Source: Siminovitchia fortis (GTDB lineage: Bacteria; Bacillota; Bacilli; Bacillales; Bacillaceae_C). From it: DNA of 64,000 nucleotides. The notes beneath the pieces were generated by a model. The model searched no databases, had not been told where the DNA came from, and saw only the letters and a list, made by a program, of their open reading frames with translations. The translations under genes were made by a program, and so were the position numbers. Shown piece by piece: positions 35,046-42,862 of the stretch; the stretch's first letter is position 1, and the number at the start of each line of letters is the position of its first letter. The stretch spans positions 1 through 64,000 of the forward strand of contig NZ_QYTU02000006.1 of NCBI RefSeq assembly GCF_003605365.2. The letters are read 5' to 3'.

Positions 35046-35183
35046 AGCCAATGAAGGTAAAAGAACGCCTTCACGGCTTTTTCTCCGACGCACAAGAAGT
35101 GCTAGTGCAAGCGAGGCGACAGGATGTCGCGTTCTAAGCCTGCCATCGCTTGTCGCCCCTAAACGGCCACCCTCTGCTTTTCC
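35046..35183 (+). repeat. Nested-palindrome repeat, copy 4A (left end missing)
   Basis: Resembles copy 2A (GCCAATGAAG..., TCCGACG..., GTGCTAGTGCAAGCGAGGCG, CAGGATGTCGCG, AAGCCTGCCATCGCTTGTCG) to a right end CTCTGCTTTTCCT, but lacks the usual left terminus. Confidence 0.75.
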
Positions 35184-35184
35184 T

Positions 35185-35305
35185 TGTCCAGCTGCGACGC
35201 CTAGCCCCTCGAGGTCATAAGCCAAACGCTGCTGAAGGCAAAGTACGCCTTCGCAAGCGTTCGTCTTATGCTTATCGGGGCTGAGCAAGGCGTCTCCGCT
35301 TTTCT
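35185..35305 (+). repeat. Nested-palindrome repeat, copy 4B (simple 121-bp form)
   Basis: Complete simple element from TGTCCAGCTGCGACGCC to GGCGTCTCCGCTTTTCT. Shells: GCGACGCCTAGCCCC with GGGGCTGAGCAAGGCGTC; CATAAGC with CTTATG; AACGCTGCTGAAGGC with GCCTTCGCAAGCGTT. It abuts copy 4A with one base between. The remaining 35306-35447 holds the mbl promoter region (TATGATAAT near 35360) and nothing else clear. Confidence 0.85.
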
Positions 35306-35447
35306 ATATGTCAAAAAACCTAATATTTTGTCAATCCTTCATTCCTTTTTAGGTCCGGGGTATGATAATATATATAATTAGGGATATGTGTGTTCATCGG
35401 AAATGTACATAATGAAGTTTTTAATATATGAAGGTAGGGATCGAAAA

Positions 35448-36449
35448 ATGTTGGCAAAAGATATCGGCATTGACTTGGGAACGGCTAATGTTCTGATTCA
35501 TGTAAAGGGGCAGGGAATCGTCTTGAATGAGCCATCGGTTGTGGCTATAGATAAGAATACGAATAAAGTCCTTGCGGTCGGCGAGGAGGCAAGACGCATG
35601 GTTGGAAGGACGCCGGGAAATATTGTAGCCATTCGCCCTTTGAGGGATGGGGTCATTGCCGATTTTGATGTTACGGAATCAATGTTGAAGCATTTTATCA
35701 ATAAATTGAATGTGAAGGGATTTTTATCAAAGCCCCGCATTCTTATTTGCTGCCCGACGAACATTACAAGCGTGGAACAGAAAGCGATCAAGGAAGCGGC
35801 GGAAAAAAGCGGAGGAAAGAAAATTTACCTTGAGGAAGAACCTAAAGTTGCCGCAATCGGTGCAGGAATGGATATTTTTCAGCCGAGCGGAAACATGGTT
35901 ATCGATATCGGCGGAGGCACTACGGATGTGGCTGTGCTCTCGATGGGCGACATTGTGACGTCCGCTTCAATAAAAATGGCAGGCGACAATTTTGACAACG
36001 AGATCTTAAATTACGTTAAAAAAGAGTACAAGCTGTTAATCGGGGAAAGGACAGCAGAAAATATCAAAATCAATATTGGTACGGTTTTCCCTGGTGCCCG
36101 TGATGAGGAAATGGAAATACGCGGACGGGATTTGGTCAATGGACTTCCGCGCACGATCACTGTTAATTCAAAGGAAATAGAAGGGGCTTTAAAGGAATCG
36201 GTTGAAGTTATCGTTCAGGCTGCAAAAAATGTATTGGAAAAAACTCCGCCGGAGCTTTCCGCAGATATTATTGACAGAGGTGTCATTTTAACAGGCGGCG
36301 GAGCGCTTCTTCATGGAATTGACCAATTGCTTGCAGAGGAGCTGCGCGTACCGGTTTTAGTGGCTGATGAGCCAATGGATGCGGTTGCGATCGGGACAGG
36401 CATCATGCTGGAAAATATTGATAAGATCGACAGGCGCAGTATTGTTTAA
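35448..36449 (+). CDS. mbl: MreB-like cytoskeletal protein Mbl
   Basis: Actin-like protein that positions lateral wall synthesis in rods. 333 aa from MLAKDIGIDLGTANVL. Actin-fold motifs: phosphate 1 GIDLGTANVL, connect region, phosphate 2 DIGGGTTDVAV, and adenosine motif TGGGALLHGID. Identified as Mbl rather than MreB by its place after spoIIID and by LICCPTNITSVEQKAI. Followed within 15 bp by flhO. Confidence 0.95.
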   Translation: MLAKDIGIDLGTANVLIHVKGQGIVLNEPSVVAIDKNTNKVLAVGEEARRMVGRTPGNIVAIRPLRDGVIADFDVTESMLKHFINKLNVKGFLSKPRILICCPTNITSVEQKAIKEAAEKSGGKKIYLEEEPKVAAIGAGMDIFQPSGNMVIDIGGGTTDVAVLSMGDIVTSASIKMAGDNFDNEILNYVKKEYKLLIGERTAENIKINIGTVFPGARDEEMEIRGRDLVNGLPRTITVNSKEIEGALKESVEVIVQAAKNVLEKTPPELSADIIDRGVILTGGGALLHGIDQLLAEELRVPVLVADEPMDAVAIGTGIMLENIDKIDRRSIV

Positions 36450-36464
36450 ACGGGGGCATGATCA

Positions 36465-37241
36465 ATGTTAAGAGGCCTTTTTACAGCAGCATCAGGAATG
36501 TATGCTTCGCAGCGAAAGACGGAAATGTTAACGAATAATATGTCAAACGCCCAAACACCGGGATATAAAGCGGACCATTCACATGTCCGGGCCTTTCCGG
36601 AAATGCTTATTGAACGCTTCAATGCCGGAAAAAGCCGGACGAATCGGGTAGGAGGACTGCATACAGGCGTATATGTCCAGGAGATGATCCCGCGTTTTGT
36701 ACAGGGCGATACCATTCAGACCGAGCGGTCTACCGATCTTGCACTATTGGATCGGGCGGATGGAACTGCTTTTTTCTCAGTGGAACAGAACGGCCAGGTG
36801 AAATATACACGGAACGGCAGATTTACAGTCGATCCGTCGGGCGTGTTAACAACGGAAAACGGCTGGCCTGTCCTTGATGTAAACGGTAATCAGATTCGGT
36901 TGGCCAGCGAGGAGTTCGAGGTGGATGAAGCGGGCAGGATTACAGAAAACGGTGCACAAGTAGCCCGTTTAGGAATCGTGCTGACAGATAATCCGGAGAA
37001 TCTTGCCAAAGACGGTGACGGACTTTTTAGGACGGAAAATAACACTGCCCTTCCGTTTGCCCAAAATGCTGATTTTGCCGTTTCTCAAGGGTTTGTTGAA
37101 AAATCGAATGTTGATATTACACGCTCGATGACTGACATGATCACGGCTTACAGAACATTTGAGGCAAACCAGAAAGTCGTGCAGGCTTATGACCGCAGCC
37201 TGGACAAAGCAGTCAATGAAGTCGGAAGGGTCAACGGATAA
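36465..37241 (+). CDS. flhO: Flagellar hook-basal body protein FlhO
   Basis: Rod protein of the FlgF/FlgG family. 258 aa; N-terminal GLFTAASGMYASQRKTEMLTNNMSNAQTPGYKA and C-terminal SNVDITRSMTDMITAYRTFEANQKVVQAYD are the conserved coiled-coil ends through which axial proteins polymerise. Adjacent to flhP, and downstream of mbl as in B. subtilis. Suggests the organism is motile. Confidence 0.94.
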   Translation: MLRGLFTAASGMYASQRKTEMLTNNMSNAQTPGYKADHSHVRAFPEMLIERFNAGKSRTNRVGGLHTGVYVQEMIPRFVQGDTIQTERSTDLALLDRADGTAFFSVEQNGQVKYTRNGRFTVDPSGVLTTENGWPVLDVNGNQIRLASEEFEVDEAGRITENGAQVARLGIVLTDNPENLAKDGDGLFRTENNTALPFAQNADFAVSQGFVEKSNVDITRSMTDMITAYRTFEANQKVVQAYDRSLDKAVNEVGRVNG

Positions 37242-37255
37242 GAGGGTGAAGAAGA

Positions 37256-38086
37256 GTGAATAGAACAATGATAACGGCCGTTAATACACTTGGACAATTA
37301 CAAAAACAAGTTGATTTGATCGGCCATAATATGGCAAACGCTGAAACCGCAGGTTATAAGACAAGGGAAGCCTCCTTTGCTGATTTGATGGCTCAGCAAA
37401 TCAACAACTATTCTTCCGCCGGGCTAGAAACCGGCAGACAGTCACCCCTGGGAATCCGCCAAAGCCCCGGCGCAAGGATTTCCCAAACAGCGATGCTTTC
37501 CAAGCAGGGTTCATTGAAAACAACCGGCCGCCCGCTTGATGTTGCTTTTACAAAAGAGAATCAATATTTAAAAGTAAGGGTCCAGGAAGGCGGCGTGCCC
37601 CAAATCCGTTTTACCCGGAATGGTGAACTCGATATTGTGAATGCCGGAGGCCAATGGATGCTCGCAACAAAGGACGGTCATCCGGTTTTAGATGAAAACA
37701 ACCAAGTGATTACTTTTCCCGGAAAAGTTGAAGAGGTTCAAATGGTCCGGCCTGGTCTGTTGGAAGCAAGAATGGATAATGGCGGGAATATCGCATTCCA
37801 ATTGGGCGTAATAGCTCTAAACAAGCCCCAGTACATGGAACAGAAGGGAAATACGCTTATAGGGCTGCCTGATGGTGCGGATAATAATGCAAATCAGATT
37901 TATGCTGATTTGAACGGGGCCCGAAGGCAGGAAATCTCCCTTCAGCAGGGTGTATTGGAAGCTTCCAATGTAGATATCGGAAAAGAGATGACGGACCTGA
38001 TGTCTGCACAGCGGTCAATTCAGTTCCAGTCCAGATCCATCACTCTTGCAGACCAAATGATGGGTCTGATCAATGGAATACGTTAA
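37256..38086 (+). CDS. flhP: Flagellar hook-basal body protein FlhP
   Basis: Second FlgF/FlgG-type rod protein, 276 aa. N-terminal LIGHNMANAETAGYKTREASF and C-terminal EASNVDIGKEMTDLMSAQRSIQFQSRS. GTG start after AGAGGGTGAAG, 14 bp after flhO, so the two are an operon. Confidence 0.94.
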   Translation: MNRTMITAVNTLGQLQKQVDLIGHNMANAETAGYKTREASFADLMAQQINNYSSAGLETGRQSPLGIRQSPGARISQTAMLSKQGSLKTTGRPLDVAFTKENQYLKVRVQEGGVPQIRFTRNGELDIVNAGGQWMLATKDGHPVLDENNQVITFPGKVEEVQMVRPGLLEARMDNGGNIAFQLGVIALNKPQYMEQKGNTLIGLPDGADNNANQIYADLNGARRQEISLQQGVLEASNVDIGKEMTDLMSAQRSIQFQSRSITLADQMMGLINGIR

Positions 38087-38127
38087 CTTTCTTCATTTAT
38101 TCAAACGGCCAAAAGGAGTTTTTTTCT

Positions 38128-38406
38128 ATGTCGGCTAAATTTATCAGCAAAGATCAATCTAAGACACGTGAGCAAATGGATAAAAAGCGAAACAAAGAAA
38201 AAAATATGGAAGAGCCTTTAAAAAAGGTCAAGGTCCGGCTCATCCCCATTTGGCTGAAGGTTTTGATTGTCATTTTTTTAACCGCGGTGTGTTTGATTGC
38301 AGGCGTCGTGACAGGATATGCTGTCATCGGTGATGGAAAACCGCAGGATGCTTTAAAAAAAGAAACATGGACTCATATTATCGACATTGTAAATAAGGAA
38401 AAGTAA
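38128..38406 (+). CDS. EpuA-family small membrane protein (annotated as RNA polymerase beta-like)
   Basis: 92 aa: charged lysine-rich N terminus, then VRLIPIWLKVL and one membrane helix (about residues 45-68) with GVVTGYAVIGDGKP, and a C-terminal HIIDIVNKEK. This matches the EpuA/PF11772 family often labelled 'DNA-directed RNA polymerase subunit beta' in Bacillus between flhP and fabZ; a real polymerase role is not shown. AAAAGGAG upstream. A small terminator follows. Confidence 0.8.
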   Translation: MSAKFISKDQSKTREQMDKKRNKEKNMEEPLKKVKVRLIPIWLKVLIVIFLTAVCLIAGVVTGYAVIGDGKPQDALKKETWTHIIDIVNKEK

Positions 38407-38427
38407 AGGCTGTCTCAGCCTTTTTTT
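38405..38427 (+). terminator. Terminator after the EpuA-family gene
   Basis: AAAGGCTG/CAGCCTTT stem with a 3-nt loop and T-run; the T-run runs into the left end of repeat copy 5. Confidence 0.75.
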
Positions 38428-38812
38428 GTCTAGCTCCAGCGCCCAGCGACTAGCAAACTTCACACTCCTTTCCTCGAAAAAGCTTCGCTTTTTCTGCGTG
38501 GATGTTTATTCGAGGAAGTTGCTCAGAGCACTACGATAAGTCAACATCGGCTCCGACGGACAGGACGTCCTAGTGCAGGCGAAGCGACAGGACGTCGCTG
38601 CTTGAGCCTGCCTTCGTCGCCGTGTTGTCCGGCTGCGAGTGCCATCGGCTCGAGGTCATAAGCCAATCGCTGCTGAAGGCAAACTACGCCTTCTTCAGCG
38701 CTCGTCTTATGCTTGTCGCCGATAAGCAGGCACTCTCAGCCTTTCCTTATCCTTTATCTCATTGCGGAGTGCTCCAGTTTGTACGTCGCTAAACGGGCGC
38801 TTGCGCTTTTCT
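38427..38812 (+). repeat. Nested-palindrome repeat, copy 5 (largest, doubly expanded)
   Basis: 386 bp from TGTCTAGCTCCAGCGCC to GCGCTTGCGCTTTTCT. Relative to copies 2B/3 it has two extra modules: one after CACACTCC (TTTCCTCGAAAAAGC...TTTATTCGAGGAAG) and one after CATCGGCTC (CGACGGACAGGACGTCC...GCGACAGGACGTCGC, the module of copy 2A). The inner complete-looking element is also present. Its right end lies 13 nt ahead of the fabZ ribosome binding site. Confidence 0.87.
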
Positions 38813-38838
38813 TACTATTTATTCTGGAGGAATGAATC

Positions 38839-39264
38839 ATGATGGATATTCAGCAAATAAAAGAAATTATTCCGCACCGCTACCCGTTTTTACTCGTCGA
38901 CCGGATCCTTGAAATTGAGGAAGGCAAACGGGCAGCCGGATTGAAAAATGTAACGGCAAATGAGGAATTTTTCAATGGGCATTTTCCGGATTATCCCGTC
39001 ATGCCTGGTGTTTTAATTGTTGAGGCGCTTGCTCAAGTTGGTGCAGTGGCCATGCTTAAAAAAGAGGAAAATCGCGGAAAGCTTGCCTTTTTTACAGGAA
39101 TTGATAAATGCCGCTTCAAGCGTCAGGTGAAACCAGGCGACCAGCTTCATTTGGAAGTGGAAATCATTCGGGTGAAAGGCCCAATCGGCAAAGGGAAAGG
39201 CACTGCTCGGGTCGGTGAAGAGATTGTCTGCGAAACTGAAATCATGTTTGCCATTGGGGAATAA
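38839..39264 (+). CDS. fabZ: 3-hydroxyacyl-ACP dehydratase FabZ
   Basis: Dehydrates 3-hydroxyacyl-ACP in type II fatty acid synthesis; hot-dog fold. 141 aa; [11 protein letters not shown] at the N terminus, catalytic His in [21 protein letters not shown] with the paired Glu. CTGGAGGAATG upstream. Isolated from neighbours by the large repeat on its left. Confidence 0.96.
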   Translation: MMDIQQIKEIIPHRYPFLLVDRILEIEEGKRAAGLKNVTANEEFFNGHFPDYPVMPGVLIVEALAQVGAVAMLKKEENRGKLAFFTGIDKCRFKRQVKPGDQLHLEVEIIRVKGPIGKGKGTARVGEEIVCETEIMFAIGE

Positions 39265-39293
39265 TGGATAAAGAACCAAGTAGGAGGGGATTC

Positions 39294-39347
39294 ATGGAAA
39301 ATCTTCGAAAAAAGATTGAAGAAATTTGGGGAATTTGGGAAAGCTAA
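39294..39347 (+). CDS. Possible 17-residue peptide
   Basis: ATG at 39294 preceded by a perfect TAGGAGGGG site; encodes MENLRKKIEEIWGIWES, an amphipathic helix-like peptide. Could be a leader peptide, a remnant, or a true microprotein. Nothing identifies a function. A CCCAC/GTGGG hairpin (39378-39393) follows. Confidence 0.35.
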   Translation: MENLRKKIEEIWGIWES

Positions 39348-39429
39348 AATCAGGCCAAACAGGCCCTGGTGTCTGAGCCGATCTTACCCACATGATGTGG
39401 GCCTAAAAATCTGAAAGGAGCTTACCAAA

Positions 39430-39678
39430 ATGAATCCAAAGTTCGGAAAAATCATTGGGGCAGTCGCCCTCACATCGCTGCTTTTCGCGGGATGCGCAAA
39501 TAATAACCAAGAGCCGCCTCCGCCAAATGACAATAACGGTGTCCAGGACAACAACGACGTCAACGATAACAACGATTTGAATAACGACAACAACCTGGAC
39601 AACAATGACGGCGTTAATACGGATAACAATGATTTGGACAACAACAATAATCGCATGGATGAAGACGATAACAGATAA
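39430..39678 (+). CDS. Asn/Asp-rich lipoprotein
   Basis: 82 aa. Signal peptide with lipobox LFAGC, so cleavage before Cys22 and membrane anchoring are expected. After EPPPPND the rest is almost only Asn and Asp (repeats of DNND/NDNNDL), low-complexity and probably disordered on the cell surface. Good AAAGGAG ribosome binding site; terminator follows. Family unknown. Confidence 0.75.
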   Translation: MNPKFGKIIGAVALTSLLFAGCANNNQEPPPPNDNNGVQDNNDVNDNNDLNNDNNLDNNDGVNTDNNDLDNNNNRMDEDDNR

Positions 39679-39700
39679 AAAGCGGGATTCCCCGCTTTTT
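39677..39700. terminator. Bidirectional terminator between lipoprotein gene and ywpF
   Basis: AAAAAGCGGG pairs with CCCGCTTTTT; works for both convergent genes. Confidence 0.9.
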
Positions 39701-39702
39701 AT

Positions 39703-40131
39703 TTATTTCTTGGTAACAGGCTGCTTCATTCTCATTCTTGTCTTGAACTCCTTTAATAATGTTTCTCCGCTCAACCCTTCTTTTATCAGATCGTCCAACA
39801 GCAATTCCAAGTATTCGTTCCGGCGCTTGCTCAGTCGGCCCGTAAACAAAACGCTGATGTGGTCCTTCACCGGTCTGATGGAGTGAATTGAAACGGTAAA
39901 TGGGGCTGGATCGTTGGCAGCATGGGTGATGATCACCCGAATTTCAAATGGCTCTCCTTTTTCATGAATAGACTCGAAATACGATTGAAACCGGTTATCG
40001 ATATATGCCTCAATGATCCAGCTTCCTTCTTCATTCTCCTTATTGATGATCAAACCATCTGTAAGCGGTATGTTTTTTGCTTCCCGCTGATCATCGACTA
40101 TTTGCAGGGCTACGATTTTAAAAGTCTTCAA
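39703..40131 (-). CDS. ywpF: YwpF-like protein
   Basis: 142 aa, start MKTFKIVALQIV with GGAG upstream on the minus strand. Matches the YwpF-like family in sequence (PLTDGLIINKENEEGSWIIEAYIDNRF, ISVLFTGRLSKRRNEYLELLLDDLIKEG) and in position between fabZ and ssbB. Soluble; function unknown. Confidence 0.82.
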   Translation of the reverse strand: MKTFKIVALQIVDDQREAKNIPLTDGLIINKENEEGSWIIEAYIDNRFQSYFESIHEKGEPFEIRVIITHAANDPAPFTVSIHSIRPVKDHISVLFTGRLSKRRNEYLELLLDDLIKEGLSGETLLKEFKTRMRMKQPVTKK

Positions 40132-40307
40132 ATCGAGTCTCCTCCATATGTTCTTTTTTAAAGTATATCATTTTCTCATTTTCGCTTCATAGTTATAAAA
40201 GATCTCTTTATTCGACACGGTCCTTCAAAGTTTGATCTTTTTTAAAAACATCCAATATTCTTTTATAGGCAAAAAAATATAATGAAAATCGAAATTTGAT
40301 TATAGGA

Positions 40308-40386
40308 ATAGTTTATTTTTTAGGTGTATTTCTCGGGGAAAAATGATTTTTGAGCATTTTACATCCCAAAGGATCGCTTATAAAAT
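40308..40386 (+). promoter_or_regulatory. ssbB promoter with probable ComK box
   Basis: TTTACA (40358-40363) and TAAAAT (40381-40386) form a sigma-A promoter with 17-bp spacing. Directly upstream, AAAAATGATTTTT (40339-40351) is a perfect AAAA-N5-TTTT ComK half-box; a degenerate half-box at 40308-40320 lies 18 bp away, a spacing allowed for K-boxes. B. subtilis ssbB is a competence gene. Confidence 0.5.
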
Positions 40387-40415
40387 ATGGGTACCAAACA
40401 AAAAGGAGTGATCAA

Positions 40416-40778
40416 TTGATAAATCAGGTAACATTGGTCGGGAGGCTGACAAAAGATCCGGAGCTTCGTTACACGGTGGAAGGAAAAGCGGTTTTGAATA
40501 TTACACTTGCACTTAACCGCCATTACCGAAATGCCCAAGGTGAATTTGATGCAGACTTTGTGCTTTGCACCCTCTGGAACAAGATTGCTGAAAATACCGC
40601 CAAGTATTGCAGTAAAGGTTCCATTGTCGGAATCATGGGGAAAATTCAAACGAGAAATTACGAAGATCATGATGGAAAAAAGGTCTATGTTACCGAAGTT
40701 GTTGCTGATTCAGTGAAATTCATGGGAGGGCGAACAAAAGATGAAAGGCCTGCTGTTTCAAGCCAGCCTGCAGGCTAA
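40416..40778 (+). CDS. ssbB: Single-stranded DNA-binding protein SsbB
   Basis: OB-fold protein of 120 aa, start MINQVTLVGRLTKDPELRYT from TTG after AAAAGGAGTG. Short, without the long Gly/Gln-rich tail and acidic tip of SsbA, as expected for the competence paralogue SsbB (YwpH). It lies next to ywpF as in B. subtilis. Protects incoming single strands during transformation. Confidence 0.9.
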   Translation: MINQVTLVGRLTKDPELRYTVEGKAVLNITLALNRHYRNAQGEFDADFVLCTLWNKIAENTAKYCSKGSIVGIMGKIQTRNYEDHDGKKVYVTEVVADSVKFMGGRTKDERPAVSSQPAG

Positions 40779-40790
40779 GGAGGTGAACAT

Positions 40791-40976
40791 TTGAGAAGAG
40801 CCGGTCAAGGTGATTCGCTGGAACTCCTTGTCAGTGACCTCATTTTCAAGCTTGGAAAAGCCAACCAGCAAATCCATACTCTTTCCCAACGGGTTCATCA
40901 ACTTGAACTTCTCTTAAATCAACAGACACCCGAACAATCTTCAGCAAATCCTTATAACCTCCTAGAGAAACATTGA
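40791..40976 (+). CDS. Small coiled-coil protein, function unknown
   Basis: 61 aa, TTG start after a perfect AAGGAGGTG. Residues 10-47 form a leucine-rich amphipathic helix with heptad character (LIFKLGKANQQIHTLSQRV). 12 bp downstream of ssbB, so in the same operon. No family recognised. Confidence 0.6.
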   Translation: MRRAGQGDSLELLVSDLIFKLGKANQQIHTLSQRVHQLELLLNQQTPEQSSANPYNLLEKH

Positions 40977-41042
40977 TCCATCCATTTTCAGCCTCAATCA
41001 TCCAATTTAATTGTATCCTCGTTTGGCCGCCCCCAAAATGGA

Positions 41043-41071
41043 AGACCAGCTGCGATTGGCTGGTCTTTTTT
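41043..41071 (+). terminator. Terminator of the ssbB operon
   Basis: AGACCAGC pairs with GCTGGTCT followed by TTTTT. Confidence 0.88.
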
Positions 41072-41074
41072 ACT

Positions 41075-41192
41075 TGTCCAGCTTCAGGCGCCATCGGCGC
41101 AAGGATTAAGCCAAGCGCTGATGAAACAAACTACGCCTTCTTCAGCGCTTGTCTAGCTTTGCGCCCAAGGCTGCGCGCCTTGCGCTTTTCTT
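41075..41192 (+). repeat. Nested-palindrome repeat, copy 6 (simple form)
   Basis: About 118 bp from TGTCCAGCTTCAGGCGCC to CGCCTTGCGCTTTTCT. Shells: GGCGCCATCGGCGCAAG with CTTTGCGCCCAAGG; GCGCTGATGAA with TTCTTCAGCGC. The last bases overlap the stop codon of phoA on the other strand. Confidence 0.85.
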
Positions 41193-42702
41193 ACGGCTTC
41201 GGAATCCAAAAGTCTTTCCCGTTATATACGGTAATCCCTTTTAAAGTCTCTTTTTTGCCATTCACTATCCTGATATTTCGGTTGGCTGGGTATTGGATGA
41301 TTTTCCCGTTTTTTTCGGCTGTAAAAATGGCCTGTTTGTTTTTATCGGCTTTTATTTTTGTGTTATATCCCATTTGTACATAATAATCCCTGGCTGGGAC
41401 AAACCTTTTTTTCGTAAGTTCGGAAAGCGGGGAAAGCCCAAGATGTTTAATGACATATTCAGGCAACTCCGTATTATTAATGAGGCCCTGAGGCTTATGC
41501 AGCACTCCCTTACCGCCATAGCTGTATAAAAAGACGTCTTCACCCGAATGGCCTCGGGTGGTAAAACCCAAGTGAGCACGTTCGGCCATCAATTGAACCA
41601 TCGCTTTTTCAATGTCTTCCGCTTTTTTAATCCGTTCTATCTGAGATTGCGAGAGATCATCCAATCCGTAGCTTTCCAGGACATCTTTCATATTTGATTT
41701 GTTTCTTTTTAATTGGGATACAGCACCTGTCACGGTAAGCGAAGCTTTCTTCAAAGGTTCTGTAAAATGTCCCGGCGGTGTTTCGGGATACGATTGGTCC
41801 GTCTGTCTGTTACCCATTGTCAATCCGCTGTTTCCGTGGTCTGCGACGGCGATTAGAAGGGTATTTTGATCTTTTATTGCAAATTGCAATGCTTCTTTAA
41901 CAGCTTCATCAAATGCCAGAACCTCACTGACCATTCCTACCGGGTCATTTTTGTGTCCGGCAAAATCAACTTTGCTCCCCTCGATAAAGAGAAAAAAACC
42001 ATTAGGGTTTTGAGCAAGTGTCTGCAGCGCTTTTTTAGTCATTTCGGCAAGGGAAGGCTGTTCAGGATGAAGCTTTCTTCTGTCGAACTCATAGGCAATG
42101 TCCTCTTCGGAAAAAAAGCCGTGAAGCCGCAAACCGTTTGAATTCATCATTTCTGTTTTTGTCGAAATATGATCCGGAATAAATGCATATTTTTTTCCTC
42201 CGCCGAGCATGACATCGATATTTTGATGGGCCTGCTGAAAGCCGATTTCTTTCATTTGATGCCGGCTGTTAGTGTGCGCTGAAAAAGCGGCGGGTGTGGC
42301 ATGCTGAATAGGAGCTGTGGCGATAATCCCCGTTGCAAGGCCTTTTTCTTTGGCGGCTTCTAAAACGTTTGCGACAGGCCGTCCTCTGTTTTCTTTAACG
42401 GGAACCATACCAATGAAATCCACGGTCGTTTTATGTCCGGTGGCCATGGCGGTTGCAGCTGCCGCTGAGTCGGTAATGGCTGAACGCAAGGAATAGGTAC
42501 GGACTCCTCCTGTCAATATTTCATCCAATGCAAGCGGTTTGCCTTTATAATGCCTTGCCAATGTAATGACGTCCGAATTAGTTCCGTCCATTATCATAAA
42601 GATGACATTTTTCCGGCTGCCCTCGCTCAAAGAGGCTTCTGCGTTATAAGGCATAAAACTAAAAGAATATATTAAAACAGCAATGATCAGTCTTTTAAAC
42701 AT
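41191..42702 (-). CDS. phoA: Secreted alkaline phosphatase
   Basis: 503 aa with an N-terminal signal peptide (about residues 1-23). Zn/Mg-dependent phosphomonoesterase fold: metal Asp in IFMIMDGTN, nucleophile Ser in ITDSAAAATAMATGHKT, metal ligands in FIEGSKVDFAGHKND, VADHGNSGLT and FTTRGHSGEDV. Scavenges phosphate outside the cell. GGAGG precedes the start. Its stop codon lies in the end of repeat copy 6, and a fused-end remnant lies in its upstream region. PHO boxes were not seen. Confidence 0.9.
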   Translation of the reverse strand: MFKRLIIAVLIYSFSFMPYNAEASLSEGSRKNVIFMIMDGTNSDVITLARHYKGKPLALDEILTGGVRTYSLRSAITDSAAAATAMATGHKTTVDFIGMVPVKENRGRPVANVLEAAKEKGLATGIIATAPIQHATPAAFSAHTNSRHQMKEIGFQQAHQNIDVMLGGGKKYAFIPDHISTKTEMMNSNGLRLHGFFSEEDIAYEFDRRKLHPEQPSLAEMTKKALQTLAQNPNGFFLFIEGSKVDFAGHKNDPVGMVSEVLAFDEAVKEALQFAIKDQNTLLIAVADHGNSGLTMGNRQTDQSYPETPPGHFTEPLKKASLTVTGAVSQLKRNKSNMKDVLESYGLDDLSQSQIERIKKAEDIEKAMVQLMAERAHLGFTTRGHSGEDVFLYSYGGKGVLHKPQGLINNTELPEYVIKHLGLSPLSELTKKRFVPARDYYVQMGYNTKIKADKNKQAIFTAEKNGKIIQYPANRNIRIVNGKKETLKGITVYNGKDFWIPKP

Positions 42703-42771
42703 TATTTACCTCCAATTTATGCTGGATGGTCTTATTATTGGAAGGAAAAATGAATTTATTCGAGGGTGAAA

Positions 42772-42801
42772 GGAAAAGTGCAAGGCGCCTGGAGCCAGAC
42801 A
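42772..42801 (-). repeat. Minimal copy (fused ends) of the nested-palindrome repeat
   Basis: Read on the minus strand: TGTCTGGCTCCAGGCGCC joined to GGCGCCTTGCACTTTTCC through a single GGCGCC. All inner material is missing. Confidence 0.75.
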
Positions 42802-42825
42802 TAACGTATATTTTCTCAAAAAAAT

Positions 42826-42860
42826 AAAAAACCGCAACGCTTTATTCGCGTTACGGTTTG
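42826..42860 (-). terminator. Terminator of the LysM-NlpC/P60 gene
   Basis: On the minus strand AAACCGTAACGC pairs with GCGTTGCGGTTT followed by a T-run. Confidence 0.85.
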
Positions 42861-42862
42861 TT

